DNA of 64,000 bases. It comes from Longimicrobiales bacterium. GTDB lineage: Bacteria > Gemmatimonadota > Gemmatimonadetes > Longimicrobiales > Gaopeijiaceae. The stretch covers positions 186,001 to 250,000 of the forward strand of contig OX638356.1 in assembly GCA_951813395.1 (NCBI GenBank), read 5' to 3'. Below are positions 44,415 through 52,424 of this stretch, piece by piece. The notes below the pieces were generated by a model. That model made no database searches. It saw only the letters and a list, made by a program, of their open reading frames with translations, and was not told the origin of the DNA. A program made the translations under genes and the position numbers. Each line of letters opens with the position of its first letter. The first letter of the stretch is position 1.

Positions 44415-45143
44415 CTATCCGGCGGCGGCAAGGTAGTCCAGAATCGCCTCCACGCCCGATGCCGCCATGTCGTGCACTTCTCGTGGAAGGGGGCCGTAGA
44501 CACGCTCCGTGAGAAGATCGAGGTCGGCGCTGCCCGTCTCCGCGAGCGCGCGGCGGACCTGGTCGATCCGGGAGAGACGGTGGTTGCGGAAGCGGGCGAT
44601 GGCATCCGCGGGATCGAAGAGCGGGTCGCCGTGCCCCGGGTAGAGCACGCGGGCGTCCAGCGCGTCGAGGCGGTCCAGCGAGGTCAGGTAGTCGGCCACG
44701 CCTCCGGGGTATTCGCCGACCCAGGTCGTGTCGCCCTCTCCCAGCACGAGGTCCCCGGTGAAGACCACGCCCTCGGACGGGAGGTGGAAGCAGAAGTGCC
44801 GGCGCGCGTGACCGGGGGTCCGGATGGCGATGAGATCCCCGCCATCGGTGCTGATGGCTTCGCCGTCGCCGAGGTCGTGTCCGCTCCCCGGGCCCCGCAC
44901 CGCGGCTCCGGTCAGGCGCGCGAGGTCCTTCGCGCCCGCTGCATGATCCGCGTGGGCGTGGGTGACGAGGACAACGACTTCACGGGCGCCGCCGACGGCT
45001 TCCGCCAGGACCCGAAGATGACTGTCCAGAGCCGGGCCGGGATCGATCACGGCCACGCTCCGCTCGCCGACTACATAGCTTCTCGTGCCGTCGAGGGTAA
45101 ACCGTCCGGAGTTGTCGGCCCGGAAGGACCGAAGCGCCGGCAC
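44415..45143 (-). CDS. MBL-fold hydrolase (LACTB2-like)
   Basis: About 242 residues from the GTG at 45143, 5 bp after the GAF gene stop; a frame open to 45395 overlaps that gene and is rejected. The zinc site THAHADHAAG is followed by RTPGHARRHFCFHL, VVFTGDLVLG and LYPGHGDPLFDP. The C-terminal FRNHRLSRIDQVRRAL is a small helical domain seen in LACTB2/glyoxalase II-like relatives, which act on RNA or thioesters. The substrate here is unknown. Confidence 0.9.
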   Translation of the reverse strand: MPALRSFRADNSGRFTLDGTRSYVVGERSVAVIDPGPALDSHLRVLAEAVGGAREVVVLVTHAHADHAAGAKDLARLTGAAVRGPGSGHDLGDGEAISTDGGDLIAIRTPGHARRHFCFHLPSEGVVFTGDLVLGEGDTTWVGEYPGGVADYLTSLDRLDALDARVLYPGHGDPLFDPADAIARFRNHRLSRIDQVRRALAETGSADLDLLTERVYGPLPREVHDMAASGVEAILDYLAAAG

Positions 45144-45148
45144 GACAG

Positions 45149-45652
45149 CTAGCGGCGTTCGTGGGCGATCTGCTCCGCCAGCTTGTCGGCGATCATCTGC
45201 ACCGCCACCTCGTCCTGCGCGGTAAAGGCGGCGGGCTGGTGCGAGTCGATGTCGAACTGTCCGTAGATCTCCGTTCCCGCGCGGATCAGGACGACCAACT
45301 CGGATTGCACGTCCGGGCTGCAGGCAAGGTAGCCGTCGAACTTCGACACGTCCGGGACGTTCTGGTTGGCCCCGTGCGCCACGGCGGTGCCGCACACACC
45401 CTCACCCACGGAGATCCGGGCGTGCTCGGTGGGTTTGCCGACGTAGTTGTGGAGCCACAGTTCAAGGCCTTCGTCGTTGAGCAGATAGACTCCGACCCAG
45501 TCGGCACGATCGTCCTGCTGAAGGGCCTTTACGGCGTGCCGGAGAAGGGCGTCCGACAGGTACCCCTCCTCCCTCATCTCCTGGATTTCCCTGATTGCGA
45601 TACGGGCGTCGACCATCTCCTCGGCTTTTTGATCAGGATTTGCTGGATTCAT
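45149..45652 (-). CDS. GAF-domain protein, free methionine-R-sulfoxide reductase-like
   Basis: A 167-residue single GAF domain. The core reads WVGVYLLNDEGLELWL, VGEGVCGTAVAHGANQNVPD and FDGYLACSPDVQSELVVLI, which is the fRMsr arrangement. Two of the three redox cysteines are present (GVCG and LAC); the one usually found ~10 residues before GVCG is missing. It may still reduce free Met-R-sulfoxide through the remaining pair, or it may be a sensor. Located between the M42 and MBL genes. Confidence 0.85.
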   Translation of the reverse strand: MNPANPDQKAEEMVDARIAIREIQEMREEGYLSDALLRHAVKALQQDDRADWVGVYLLNDEGLELWLHNYVGKPTEHARISVGEGVCGTAVAHGANQNVPDVSKFDGYLACSPDVQSELVVLIRAGTEIYGQFDIDSHQPAAFTAQDEVAVQMIADKLAEQIAHERR

Positions 45653-45674
45653 GGGCTCTCAATATAGCCCCGCG

Positions 45675-46739
45675 TCAACCGCGCCCGAAATCAATGCCCT
45701 CATCCAGCCGGCCCACAAACGCCGCCAGAAGGCGCGCCGTCAGAAACAGGTCGGAAACCGACACCATCTCGCTGGGCGAATGCATATACCGGTTCGGCAC
45801 GGAAACGAGCCCGGTCGGAATGCCGCCCCGCGCCAGGTGAATCGCGTCGGCGTCGGTGCTCGTGCGCAGCGGCGCTGCCTGGATCGAGTAGGGGATGTCG
45901 TTGGCCTCCGCGGTCTCGGCCAGCAATTCGAACACCTCGGGATGCGTGGCCGACCCGCGCGTCAGAACCGGACCGCCGCCCAGCGAATGTTCCCCCACCT
46001 CGGACTTCTCCACCTCCGGCACATCGGTGGCGTGCGTCACGTCCACCACCAGTGCCACGTCGGGCGCGAGACCGAACGCACTGGCGCGCGCACCTCCACC
46101 CGAGTAGCCGATCTCTTCCTGCGCGGTCGCGACCGCCACCGTCCCCGCCCGCCCCCCCTGCCCGGCGATCAGGCGAAGCGCCTCGAGCACGATGAACGCG
46201 CCGACGCGGTTGTCGATCGCCCTGCTGGCCACGCGATCCCCTGCGAGGCGCACCATCCCGGCGTCGAGCACGGCGGGATCGCCCACCCGCACCCCGAGTT
46301 CCCCGAGCTGCTCCCGCGATTCGGCCCCCACGTCGATCCAGAGCTTCTTCACCTTCACGGCCTTGTCCCGCTCCTTCGGGTCGATCAGGTGGATGGCCTT
46401 GCGTCCAACCACACCCGGGACATCGCCCTTCGACCCCAGCACGCGCACACGCTGCCCCACCAGCACCTGCGGATCCCAGCCGCCGATGCCACCGAAATAG
46501 AGCAGTCCCGACTTGTCCGCGTGCGTGACCTGGAGGCCGATCTCGTCGATGTGGCCGGCCAGCAGCGCCAGGGGCCGCGCGTCGCGACGAACCGCCGCGT
46601 AGCTGTTGCCGACCACGTCGGACCAGACCTCGGCGAACGCGTCCGCCTCTTCGCGCCACACGCGCGCGGGGCGCGCCTCGAACCCCGAAGGGCCGGGGGC
46701 GTCCAGCAGGCGCTCCAGAAACGCGATGTCCCCGTTCAT
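45675..46739 (-). CDS. M42 family metallopeptidase (glutamyl aminopeptidase-like)
   Basis: A 354-residue TET-type aminopeptidase from the ATG at 46739. Metal ligands and catalytic residues lie in LLAGHIDEIGLQV, ASRAIDNRVGAFI, ATAQEEIGYSGGG, VVDVTHATDV and the final RYMHSPSEMVS. M42 enzymes form tetrahedral 12-mers that clear short peptides. The ATG overlaps the fxsA stop as ATGA. Confidence 0.92.
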   Translation of the reverse strand: MNGDIAFLERLLDAPGPSGFEARPARVWREEADAFAEVWSDVVGNSYAAVRRDARPLALLAGHIDEIGLQVTHADKSGLLYFGGIGGWDPQVLVGQRVRVLGSKGDVPGVVGRKAIHLIDPKERDKAVKVKKLWIDVGAESREQLGELGVRVGDPAVLDAGMVRLAGDRVASRAIDNRVGAFIVLEALRLIAGQGGRAGTVAVATAQEEIGYSGGGARASAFGLAPDVALVVDVTHATDVPEVEKSEVGEHSLGGGPVLTRGSATHPEVFELLAETAEANDIPYSIQAAPLRTSTDADAIHLARGGIPTGLVSVPNRYMHSPSEMVSVSDLFLTARLLAAFVGRLDEGIDFGRG

Positions 46740-47140
46740 CGGGGGCCTCCCAGGATCCGAACCTCGATCGTGCCCTCGCTCATGCGCCGCTCGAGCCCAC
46801 GGCGGACCAGCCGCTGCAGCCATCTCCGGGACGTCGGAATGAGCAGGCTGAAACCCGCAACGTCGGTGAGGATCCCGGGCGTCAGCAGGAACGCCCCGCC
46901 CACCAGGATCGCCAGTCCGTCGAGCAGTGACCGCCCCGGCAGACGCCCCTCCGCGAGTTCCTGCTGTACGGCCATGAACGCCCGCAGACCCTGCCGCCGA
47001 GCCAGCGCCGCGCCCGCCACGCCGGTCACCACGACCAGCGCGAACGTGGGGCCGATACCGATCCACTGCCCCACCTGCAGCAGGATCGCCAGCTCCACCA
47101 GCGGGACGGCGACAAAGAGGAAAATCAGTCTGCTCAGCAC
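46736..47140 (-). CDS. fxsA: FxsA-family membrane protein
   Basis: A 134-residue protein with three or four hydrophobic segments (LIFLFVAVPLVELAILLQV, IGPTFALVVVTGVAGAALA, LAILVGGAFLLTPGILTDV) and the tail IPTSRRWLQRLVRR, the FxsA layout. In E. coli FxsA reduces phage exclusion by F; its general function is unknown. First gene of the long minus-strand operon. Confidence 0.9.
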   Translation of the reverse strand: MLSRLIFLFVAVPLVELAILLQVGQWIGIGPTFALVVVTGVAGAALARRQGLRAFMAVQQELAEGRLPGRSLLDGLAILVGGAFLLTPGILTDVAGFSLLIPTSRRWLQRLVRRGLERRMSEGTIEVRILGGPR

Positions 47141-47206
47141 ATCTCGGCTCCTTTTCGGTAGCCCGGTCGATTACCCCCGGACCGCCATGCAATGTATATT
47201 CGGACC

Positions 47207-48418
47207 ATGCAACAGACCTACTTCCGGAAGGGTTTCGGACTCAAGGCCGAGGTCAGGCCCCTCATCGATTCCGAGTACCACTCCGCCATCGTCGAGCGCA
47301 TCCGTTCGCGCGCCTACACCGATGAATTCGGTGACATCAGGGTACGCCTGGCCAAGGACTTCGGTTTCTGCTACGGGGTCGACCGCGCGATCGACTATGC
47401 CTATGAAGCGCGCCACAAGTTCCCGGACAGGCGGATCTACCTGGTCGGCGAGATCATCCACAACCCGCACGTGAACCGGCGGCTCGCCGAGATGGGCATC
47501 GAAATGCTCGTTCCGCGAGAGGACGGCGGGTTCGACTACGGCCACATCGTCGCCGAGGACGTCGTGATCATCCCCGCCTTCGGCGTCACGATCGGCGACA
47601 TGAGGAAGCTGCAGGACATCGGCTGCATCCTGGTCGACACCACCTGCGGCTCCGTTCTGCTCGTCTGGAAGCGTGTCAACGGCTACGCGCGCGATGGCTT
47701 CACCGCCGTCATCCACGGCAAGTACAAGCACGAGGAGTCGCGGGCGACGGCCAGCCAGGTGCACAAGCACGCGGGCGGCAAGTACATCATCGTCCGGGAC
47801 ATGGCCGAAGCGGAGTGCGTGGGCGCCTACATGACCGGCCGGTCCGATGCGATCAGCCGCGACGAGTTTCTGCGCCGCTTCGCCGCCCGTACTTCCAAGG
47901 GCTTTGACCCCGACGCCGACCTCGCCAAGATCGGCGTGGCCAACCAGACGACGATGCTGGCCACCGAATCGCTCGCCATCGGAGCCCGCCTGCGCGAGAT
48001 GATGGTCGAGGCCAGGGGTGAGGATCACGCGAACGATCACTTCCGGTCGTTCGGGACAATCTGTTCGGCGACCCAGGAGCGCCAGGATGCCGTGCTCGAG
48101 ATGATGCGCGAGCCTCCCGACGTGATGATCGTGGTGGGTGGCTACAACTCGTCGAACACGAACCATCTTGCCCACCTGTGCCGCGAGTACACCGAGACCT
48201 ATCACATCAAGGACGCGTCGTGCATCGACATCGACACCGGCGCGATTCGCCACAAGCCCGGGCTGGATCCGCAGTCCCCCGAAATCGCCGAGTTCGACTG
48301 GCTGCCGCAGGGCCCCTTCGACCTGGGGATTACAGCGGGTGCTTCGACGCCGAACAACAAGATCGGCGAGGCGGTCGTCCGCGTGCTGACAATCAAGGGA
48401 ATCGCCCCCGAAGTGTAG
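47207..48418 (+). CDS. ispH: 4-hydroxy-3-methylbut-2-enyl diphosphate reductase IspH (LytB)
   Basis: A 403-residue enzyme, longer than the ~310-residue E. coli type and resembling the cyanobacterial/plant form. Cluster cysteines are in DFGFCYGVDRAIDYAY, DTTCGSVLLVWKRV and FGTICSATQERQDA. Substrate-binding motifs include EIIHNPHVNRRL and VVGGYNSSNTNHLAHLC. It makes IPP and DMAPP at the end of the MEP pathway. The ATG at 47207 fits the family better than the one at 47192. Divergent from fxsA. Confidence 0.95.
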   Translation: MQQTYFRKGFGLKAEVRPLIDSEYHSAIVERIRSRAYTDEFGDIRVRLAKDFGFCYGVDRAIDYAYEARHKFPDRRIYLVGEIIHNPHVNRRLAEMGIEMLVPREDGGFDYGHIVAEDVVIIPAFGVTIGDMRKLQDIGCILVDTTCGSVLLVWKRVNGYARDGFTAVIHGKYKHEESRATASQVHKHAGGKYIIVRDMAEAECVGAYMTGRSDAISRDEFLRRFAARTSKGFDPDADLAKIGVANQTTMLATESLAIGARLREMMVEARGEDHANDHFRSFGTICSATQERQDAVLEMMREPPDVMIVVGGYNSSNTNHLAHLCREYTETYHIKDASCIDIDTGAIRHKPGLDPQSPEIAEFDWLPQGPFDLGITAGASTPNNKIGEAVVRVLTIKGIAPEV

Positions 48419-48439
48419 CCTGCGGGGCTGACTCCGTCC

Positions 48440-49231
48440 TCACATCCCCGGTGGCGAGAACCTCCCGTCGATCGCCGTCCAGCCGCCGTCGGCGAAGAGC
48501 ACCGCTCCGGTCACGTAGCTGGCCGCGTCCGAGGCAAGGAAGACCGTCGGACCCGCCATCTCGCGCGCACTCCCCCAGCGCTCGAGAATGTTGCCCGCCG
48601 CGTAGGCGCCATACCACTCGGGCTGCTCCTTGATGGGGGCCGTCAGGGGCGTGTCGATCACACCGGGCGCGACGGCGTTTACGCGCACCCCGTACGGCCC
48701 CAGCTCCGCGGCGGCGGCACGGACCATCTGCACGATGCCCGCCTTCGTGGCCGCATACATGCTCTGGCCCGGCTCGACAACGACCGACCGGACCGAACTG
48801 AAGAGGATGATCGAACCGCTCCCCTGCTCCTGCATGACCCGTCCGGCGGACTGGATGACGTGCGCGCCACCCTTCAGATTGAGGCCGAGCACCCGGTCGA
48901 TCTCGTCGTCGGTGTAGTCGAGCAGGGGCTTGCGCACGTTCACGCCGGGGGTGCAGACGACCACATCCAGCGACCCGTGATCGGCCGCGATGCCCGCGAA
49001 CGCGGCGGTCACCGCGCGCCCGTCGAGGATGTCGAGTCGCGCGCTGGTCGCGGCCGCCTCCCCGGCGGCCTCACGGATCGCCGCTGCCGTCGCTGCGGCG
49101 CCCTGGGCGTCGATGTCCAGACAGTGCACGCGCGCACCCGCCTCCGCACACCCGACCGCGACCGCCTCTCCGATGCCGGAGCCCGCGCCCACTACGGCGG
49201 CGTTGCGCCCCGCCAGGCTGAACAGGTTCAT
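48440..49231 (-). CDS. SDR-family oxidoreductase
   Basis: A 263-residue classical short-chain dehydrogenase. AVVGAGSGIGEAVAVGCAEA is the dinucleotide-binding loop, CLDID points to NAD, and the catalytic set is Ser (FSSVRSVV), Tyr-x-x-x-Lys (MYAATKAGI) and Asn (LGLNLKGG). AVAPGVIDTPLT and FLASDAASYVTGAVLFADGG complete the fold. The ATG at 49231 has GGGAGG before it. It sits behind an operator of three GTAAACT sites, shared with the divergent M20 gene. Confidence 0.93.
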   Translation of the reverse strand: MNLFSLAGRNAAVVGAGSGIGEAVAVGCAEAGARVHCLDIDAQGAAATAAAIREAAGEAAATSARLDILDGRAVTAAFAGIAADHGSLDVVVCTPGVNVRKPLLDYTDDEIDRVLGLNLKGGAHVIQSAGRVMQEQGSGSIILFSSVRSVVVEPGQSMYAATKAGIVQMVRAAAAELGPYGVRVNAVAPGVIDTPLTAPIKEQPEWYGAYAAGNILERWGSAREMAGPTVFLASDAASYVTGAVLFADGGWTAIDGRFSPPGM

Positions 49232-49251
49232 GGGCCTCCCTTCGCCCTCTT

Positions 49252-49291
49252 CTTGTAAACTCAAGGTGACATAATGTAAACTGGAGTTTAC
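49252..49291. promoter_or_regulatory. Promoter with three GTAAACT operator half-sites
   Basis: GTAAACT occurs at 49255-49261 and 49276-49282, 21 bp apart, and inverted as AGTTTAC at 49285-49291; the last two form the perfect palindrome GTAAACTGGAGTTTAC. On the minus strand TTTACA, 17 bp, TACAAG gives a promoter for the SDR gene that the sites cover completely. No regulator gene is adjacent. Confidence 0.65.
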
Positions 49292-49338
49292 CATGTGGAA
49301 CCTGTCCTCCCAACCGGCAAACCCGGAAGGGCGCGAGG

Positions 49339-50640
49339 GTGCGTCCGGCGCCTGAGCGACAATCCGGCGGGGCCGCCCTGATCGACCGCGTCGTCGCCGA
49401 GGCGGAAGCAGCCCGCGACGAAATCGTCGAGTTCACCGCCGACCTGATCCGCATTCCCACGGTCAATCCCCCGGGGGATCTCTACCGGGAGTGCGCGGAA
49501 CTGATCCGCGGGCGGCTGGAGGAGGCCGGAATGGCCGTGCAATTCGTGGCGGCCGAGGGCAGGCCGGAGCACACCCCCGGTCATCCGCGAATCAACGTGT
49601 TGGGTCGAAGCGGCGATCCCGGCGCTCGCCCGCGGCTGCACCTGAACGGTCACTTCGACGTGGTCCCGCCAGGGGACGACTGGACGGTCGATCCGTTCGG
49701 CGGACTCGTGCGCGACGGGCGCATCTACGGGCGCGGCGCTTCCGACATGAAGTCGGGGATCGCGGCGGCGGTCTTTGCGGTCGAAGCCATGCGCCGGGCG
49801 GGCGTCCGGCTGCGCGGCGGGGTCGACGTCAGCGGGACGGTGGACGAGGAGAGTGGAGGCTTCGCCGGCGTGGCGTACCTTTGCGAAACCGGGGTGATTT
49901 CGCCGCGCAACACGGACTTCGCGATCATCCCCGAGCCCTTTGGGCCGACGCGGGTGTGCGTAGGACACCGCGGCGTCTACTGGTTCGACATCGTGGCGCA
50001 CGGCCACACCGCCCACGGGAGCATGAGCCACCTCGGCCACAGCGCAATCGACGACATGGGCGCCCTGCTTGAAGCATTCCGCAAGGAACTCGGTCCCGAT
50101 CTCGCCGTCCGCCGCTCCGGTCTGCCGGTCGTGCCGGATCCGTCGCGGCGGCCTTCGCTCAACGTGAACGCGATCGTCGGCGGCCAGGCGGGCGAGTCCT
50201 TCCAGTCGCCCTGCGTCGCAGACCGTTGCACGGCCACCTTCGACCGGCGCTTCATTCCCGAAGAGCCGTTCGAGCAGGTACGGGACGAGATCGTACGCGT
50301 GGCGAAGGCGGTCGAGGCGGAGCAGCCCGGACGCCGGTTCACCATTGAGGATCGGATGACCGTGCATCCGACCTGGGCGCCGCGCGGATCCCCGGTGGTG
50401 GCGGCGCTGTCGCGGGCGGTCCGGACCGTGACGGGCGTGGATGCCGAGCAGGTGGCCAGCCCCGGCACCTACGACCAGAAGCACTTCGCCCGGATCGCGG
50501 GCGTAGAGCATTGCGTAGCCTATGGCCCCGGGCCGCTCGAAGAGGCGCACCAGCCGGACGAGTCGAGCGCGGTCGACGATATCGTGACGAGCACGCAGGT
50601 GATCGCGCTTGCAGCAATGGAGCTGGTGGGGTCGCCTTAG
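49339..50640 (+). CDS. M20 family metallopeptidase (ArgE/DapE-like)
   Basis: A 433-residue deacylase or peptidase. NGHFDVVPPGDDW, GRGASDMKSGIAAAV and GTVDEESGGFAG carry the di-zinc ligands and general base, and a final His is in TYDQKHFARIAG. The dimerisation domain has HGHTAHGSMSHLGHSAID. It begins with a GTG at 49339. Closest by eye to acetylornithine deacetylase/succinyl-DAP desuccinylase-type enzymes. It is divergent from the SDR gene across a shared operator. Confidence 0.92.
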   Translation: MRPAPERQSGGAALIDRVVAEAEAARDEIVEFTADLIRIPTVNPPGDLYRECAELIRGRLEEAGMAVQFVAAEGRPEHTPGHPRINVLGRSGDPGARPRLHLNGHFDVVPPGDDWTVDPFGGLVRDGRIYGRGASDMKSGIAAAVFAVEAMRRAGVRLRGGVDVSGTVDEESGGFAGVAYLCETGVISPRNTDFAIIPEPFGPTRVCVGHRGVYWFDIVAHGHTAHGSMSHLGHSAIDDMGALLEAFRKELGPDLAVRRSGLPVVPDPSRRPSLNVNAIVGGQAGESFQSPCVADRCTATFDRRFIPEEPFEQVRDEIVRVAKAVEAEQPGRRFTIEDRMTVHPTWAPRGSPVVAALSRAVRTVTGVDAEQVASPGTYDQKHFARIAGVEHCVAYGPGPLEEAHQPDESSAVDDIVTSTQVIALAAMELVGSP

Positions 50641-50826
50641 AGTCACGGGATGCGCGGGCGGGGGCGGGCGGCGAGCGGCCCTAAACCCCCTCCGATCCCT
50701 CTAATGAAAGGTCTGGATCAGTCGTCCGAAAGAGCAGCACTGCCGCCACAACCACACCCGCGCTTCCCGGCCAGCAGGATACAATCGTTTTCGCCCAATG
50801 GCACCGCTGGATCTCGATAACATGTC

Positions 50827-52077
50827 TTATGGCGCGCACGTCCGATGAACCAAGTGCCGGTGAATGTACGGGACGCCGAGATCGTCATACGTGGCGCCCC
50901 AGACTTCGTCACGGCTCGCAAGGGCAACGGCGAGACGAGGATCCCAAGGAACTAGGGAACTGCGACCGTGTCCAATCTCTACTGTGCCTGCCAGCGTTCC
51001 ATTCGAATCGTAGACTTCCCACACATCAACGCGGTCTTCACGCATCTCTCGAAGCAACCAGATGGTTCCGTCCGTTCCAGCCACAACCTGCCTGACGGGG
51101 GGATGATATTCCGGAACCCAGAAAACTCTGCGAGCCGCACGACGCCTACGCTCACGTGTCGTCTCAGTTAGCTCCCGGCCCCGGGACGAGGGTGAGTAGT
51201 CCCCGGCCCTCCATCCCGCATACTCGTCCGCCAGGCGGCGTTCCATCACACGAGTGACTTCGCGCGGTTCGTACTCGACGGACCGATGCAGAAGCGTGTC
51301 TCCACGGATCGATATCACAAGAAGGTCGAAGGTCGGTGGCGTTGCGTCTTCATGCACTTGCCCGATCCGTACGACTGCAGAGCCGTCGGGCTTGAGCGCG
51401 GTGAGGTATTCGCGGAGTCCGATAGGAGGGAGGTCTCTGAGGGGGTGTTGGCCGGGAGACAACCCGCCGTCCCTTTCATGCTCAACGGCGTTGCCCGGCC
51501 ATTCTATCATGGCGATTGTGTCCAGGACTTCGCCGGACCGTGAGAGGCGGCGCAACGCGAGTCCAGGGGTCGCGCCTCGGGATGACCAAGCCCTCCCATT
51601 GGTGGTGCGACGTCTGCCAATGAGAGTACCATCGGCGAGCATGCGGCCCGGGCCCAGGCGCGAGCCTTCCTCGGGCACGCCCAGAGAGAACTGAATGACT
51701 TGGTCTGGTACGCGCTCGTCAGTGGTGAACAACTGGATCCGGTCGAGGTCGGCTACCCAGAGGGTGTCTCCGATCCAGCCCACGCTCCTGGCCAGGAGCT
51801 CGAAGTCACCCGGCCCGCTGCCCGCGCGACCGATCCGACGAAGCACCCGGCCATCAAGAGAGAAGACCGTGACCGCAGGCACCATGGCCTGAGCGACATA
51901 GAGGGCGCTGTCGGGCCCGATCGCAAGATCCATGACGCTGGAAACGAGATCCGTGCTTTCCAGGGATCCGATCCGCAGGACCTCTTCCAACTGCCAAGGC
52001 GTCGGACACGCGGTCTGCCCGCGCAATGCACCTGGCGCGCAAAGGAATAAAACAAACAGAGAGGTCAGTATGCGCAC
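50827..52077 (-). CDS. Secreted 6-bladed beta-propeller protein
   Basis: A 416-residue exported protein starting at a GTG at 52077, with AGGAGG six bases upstream. The signal peptide MRILTSLFVLFLCAPGALRG is clear. Blades include LAIGPDSALYVAQAMVPAVT, RRIGRAGSGPGDFELLARSV and VAGTDGTIWLLREM. It is more divergent from the three propellers at 9-13 kb than they are from each other. The Shine-Dalgarno overlaps an IS110 remnant frame, so the upstream region has been rearranged. Confidence 0.82.
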   Translation of the reverse strand: MRILTSLFVLFLCAPGALRGQTACPTPWQLEEVLRIGSLESTDLVSSVMDLAIGPDSALYVAQAMVPAVTVFSLDGRVLRRIGRAGSGPGDFELLARSVGWIGDTLWVADLDRIQLFTTDERVPDQVIQFSLGVPEEGSRLGPGRMLADGTLIGRRRTTNGRAWSSRGATPGLALRRLSRSGEVLDTIAMIEWPGNAVEHERDGGLSPGQHPLRDLPPIGLREYLTALKPDGSAVVRIGQVHEDATPPTFDLLVISIRGDTLLHRSVEYEPREVTRVMERRLADEYAGWRAGDYSPSSRGRELTETTRERRRRAARRVFWVPEYHPPVRQVVAGTDGTIWLLREMREDRVDVWEVYDSNGTLAGTVEIGHGRSSLVPWDPRLAVALASRDEVWGATYDDLGVPYIHRHLVHRTCAP

Positions 52078-52232
52078 ACACGCCTCCTATCGTGTCTCTC
52101 AAACTCAGCAACGATTCCAGACTGTTCGCGACTCAGCTTCGTGCGGTACGCCACCGACCCGTCCGCCCTGGCCCCGTGCAGCTGAAAGCTCCGCTTTGCC
52201 AGATCGATCCCGATGACGGTAACCTCTTCCAT
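52065..52232 (-). pseudogene. IS110-family transposase N-terminal remnant
   Basis: A 55-codon frame starts MEEVTVIGIDLAKRSFQLHG and continues ARADGSVAYRTKLSR, the N-terminus of IS110 DEDD transposases including the first catalytic Asp in GIDLAK. After about 40 residues the similarity ends and a stop follows. Its tail contains the AGGAGG and GTG of the propeller gene in another frame. Confidence 0.85.
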
Positions 52233-52273
52233 GCCGAGGTGCCCAGCTCATGCGGCATCCCGGGGCTGTGCGA

Positions 52274-52310
52274 TTGTCTGAGCCGTCATGATAATGTATT
52301 GTCGTTTGTA
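52274..52310 (+). promoter_or_regulatory. Promoter with Fur/Zur-like operator (site 2)
   Basis: TTGTCT, 17 bp, TATTGT forms a promoter. TGATAATGTAT at 52289-52299 begins a 22-bp stretch that matches the 55,112-55,133 site (read on its minus strand) at 16 of 22 positions, including 11 in a row. The -10 lies inside it, so binding would block transcription of the PD40 lipoprotein gene 115 bp downstream. Confidence 0.55.
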
Positions 52311-52424
52311 ATGCGACCTGACCGCGGGCGATCGAGCCTCTCGATTCCCGGGATCAGGGAGGAGATGGCGGAGAGGGCGAGAACGGACCACTGACGTGCT
52401 CTCGCATAGCCGGAAGGAGATCAG

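Noticed and set aside
44405-44420. A third GATAGCTTG match to the shared promoter module, next to glcD
   Set aside because: It includes the MBL stop codon, lacks the upstream half and spacer, and lies only 6 bp from the glcD start.
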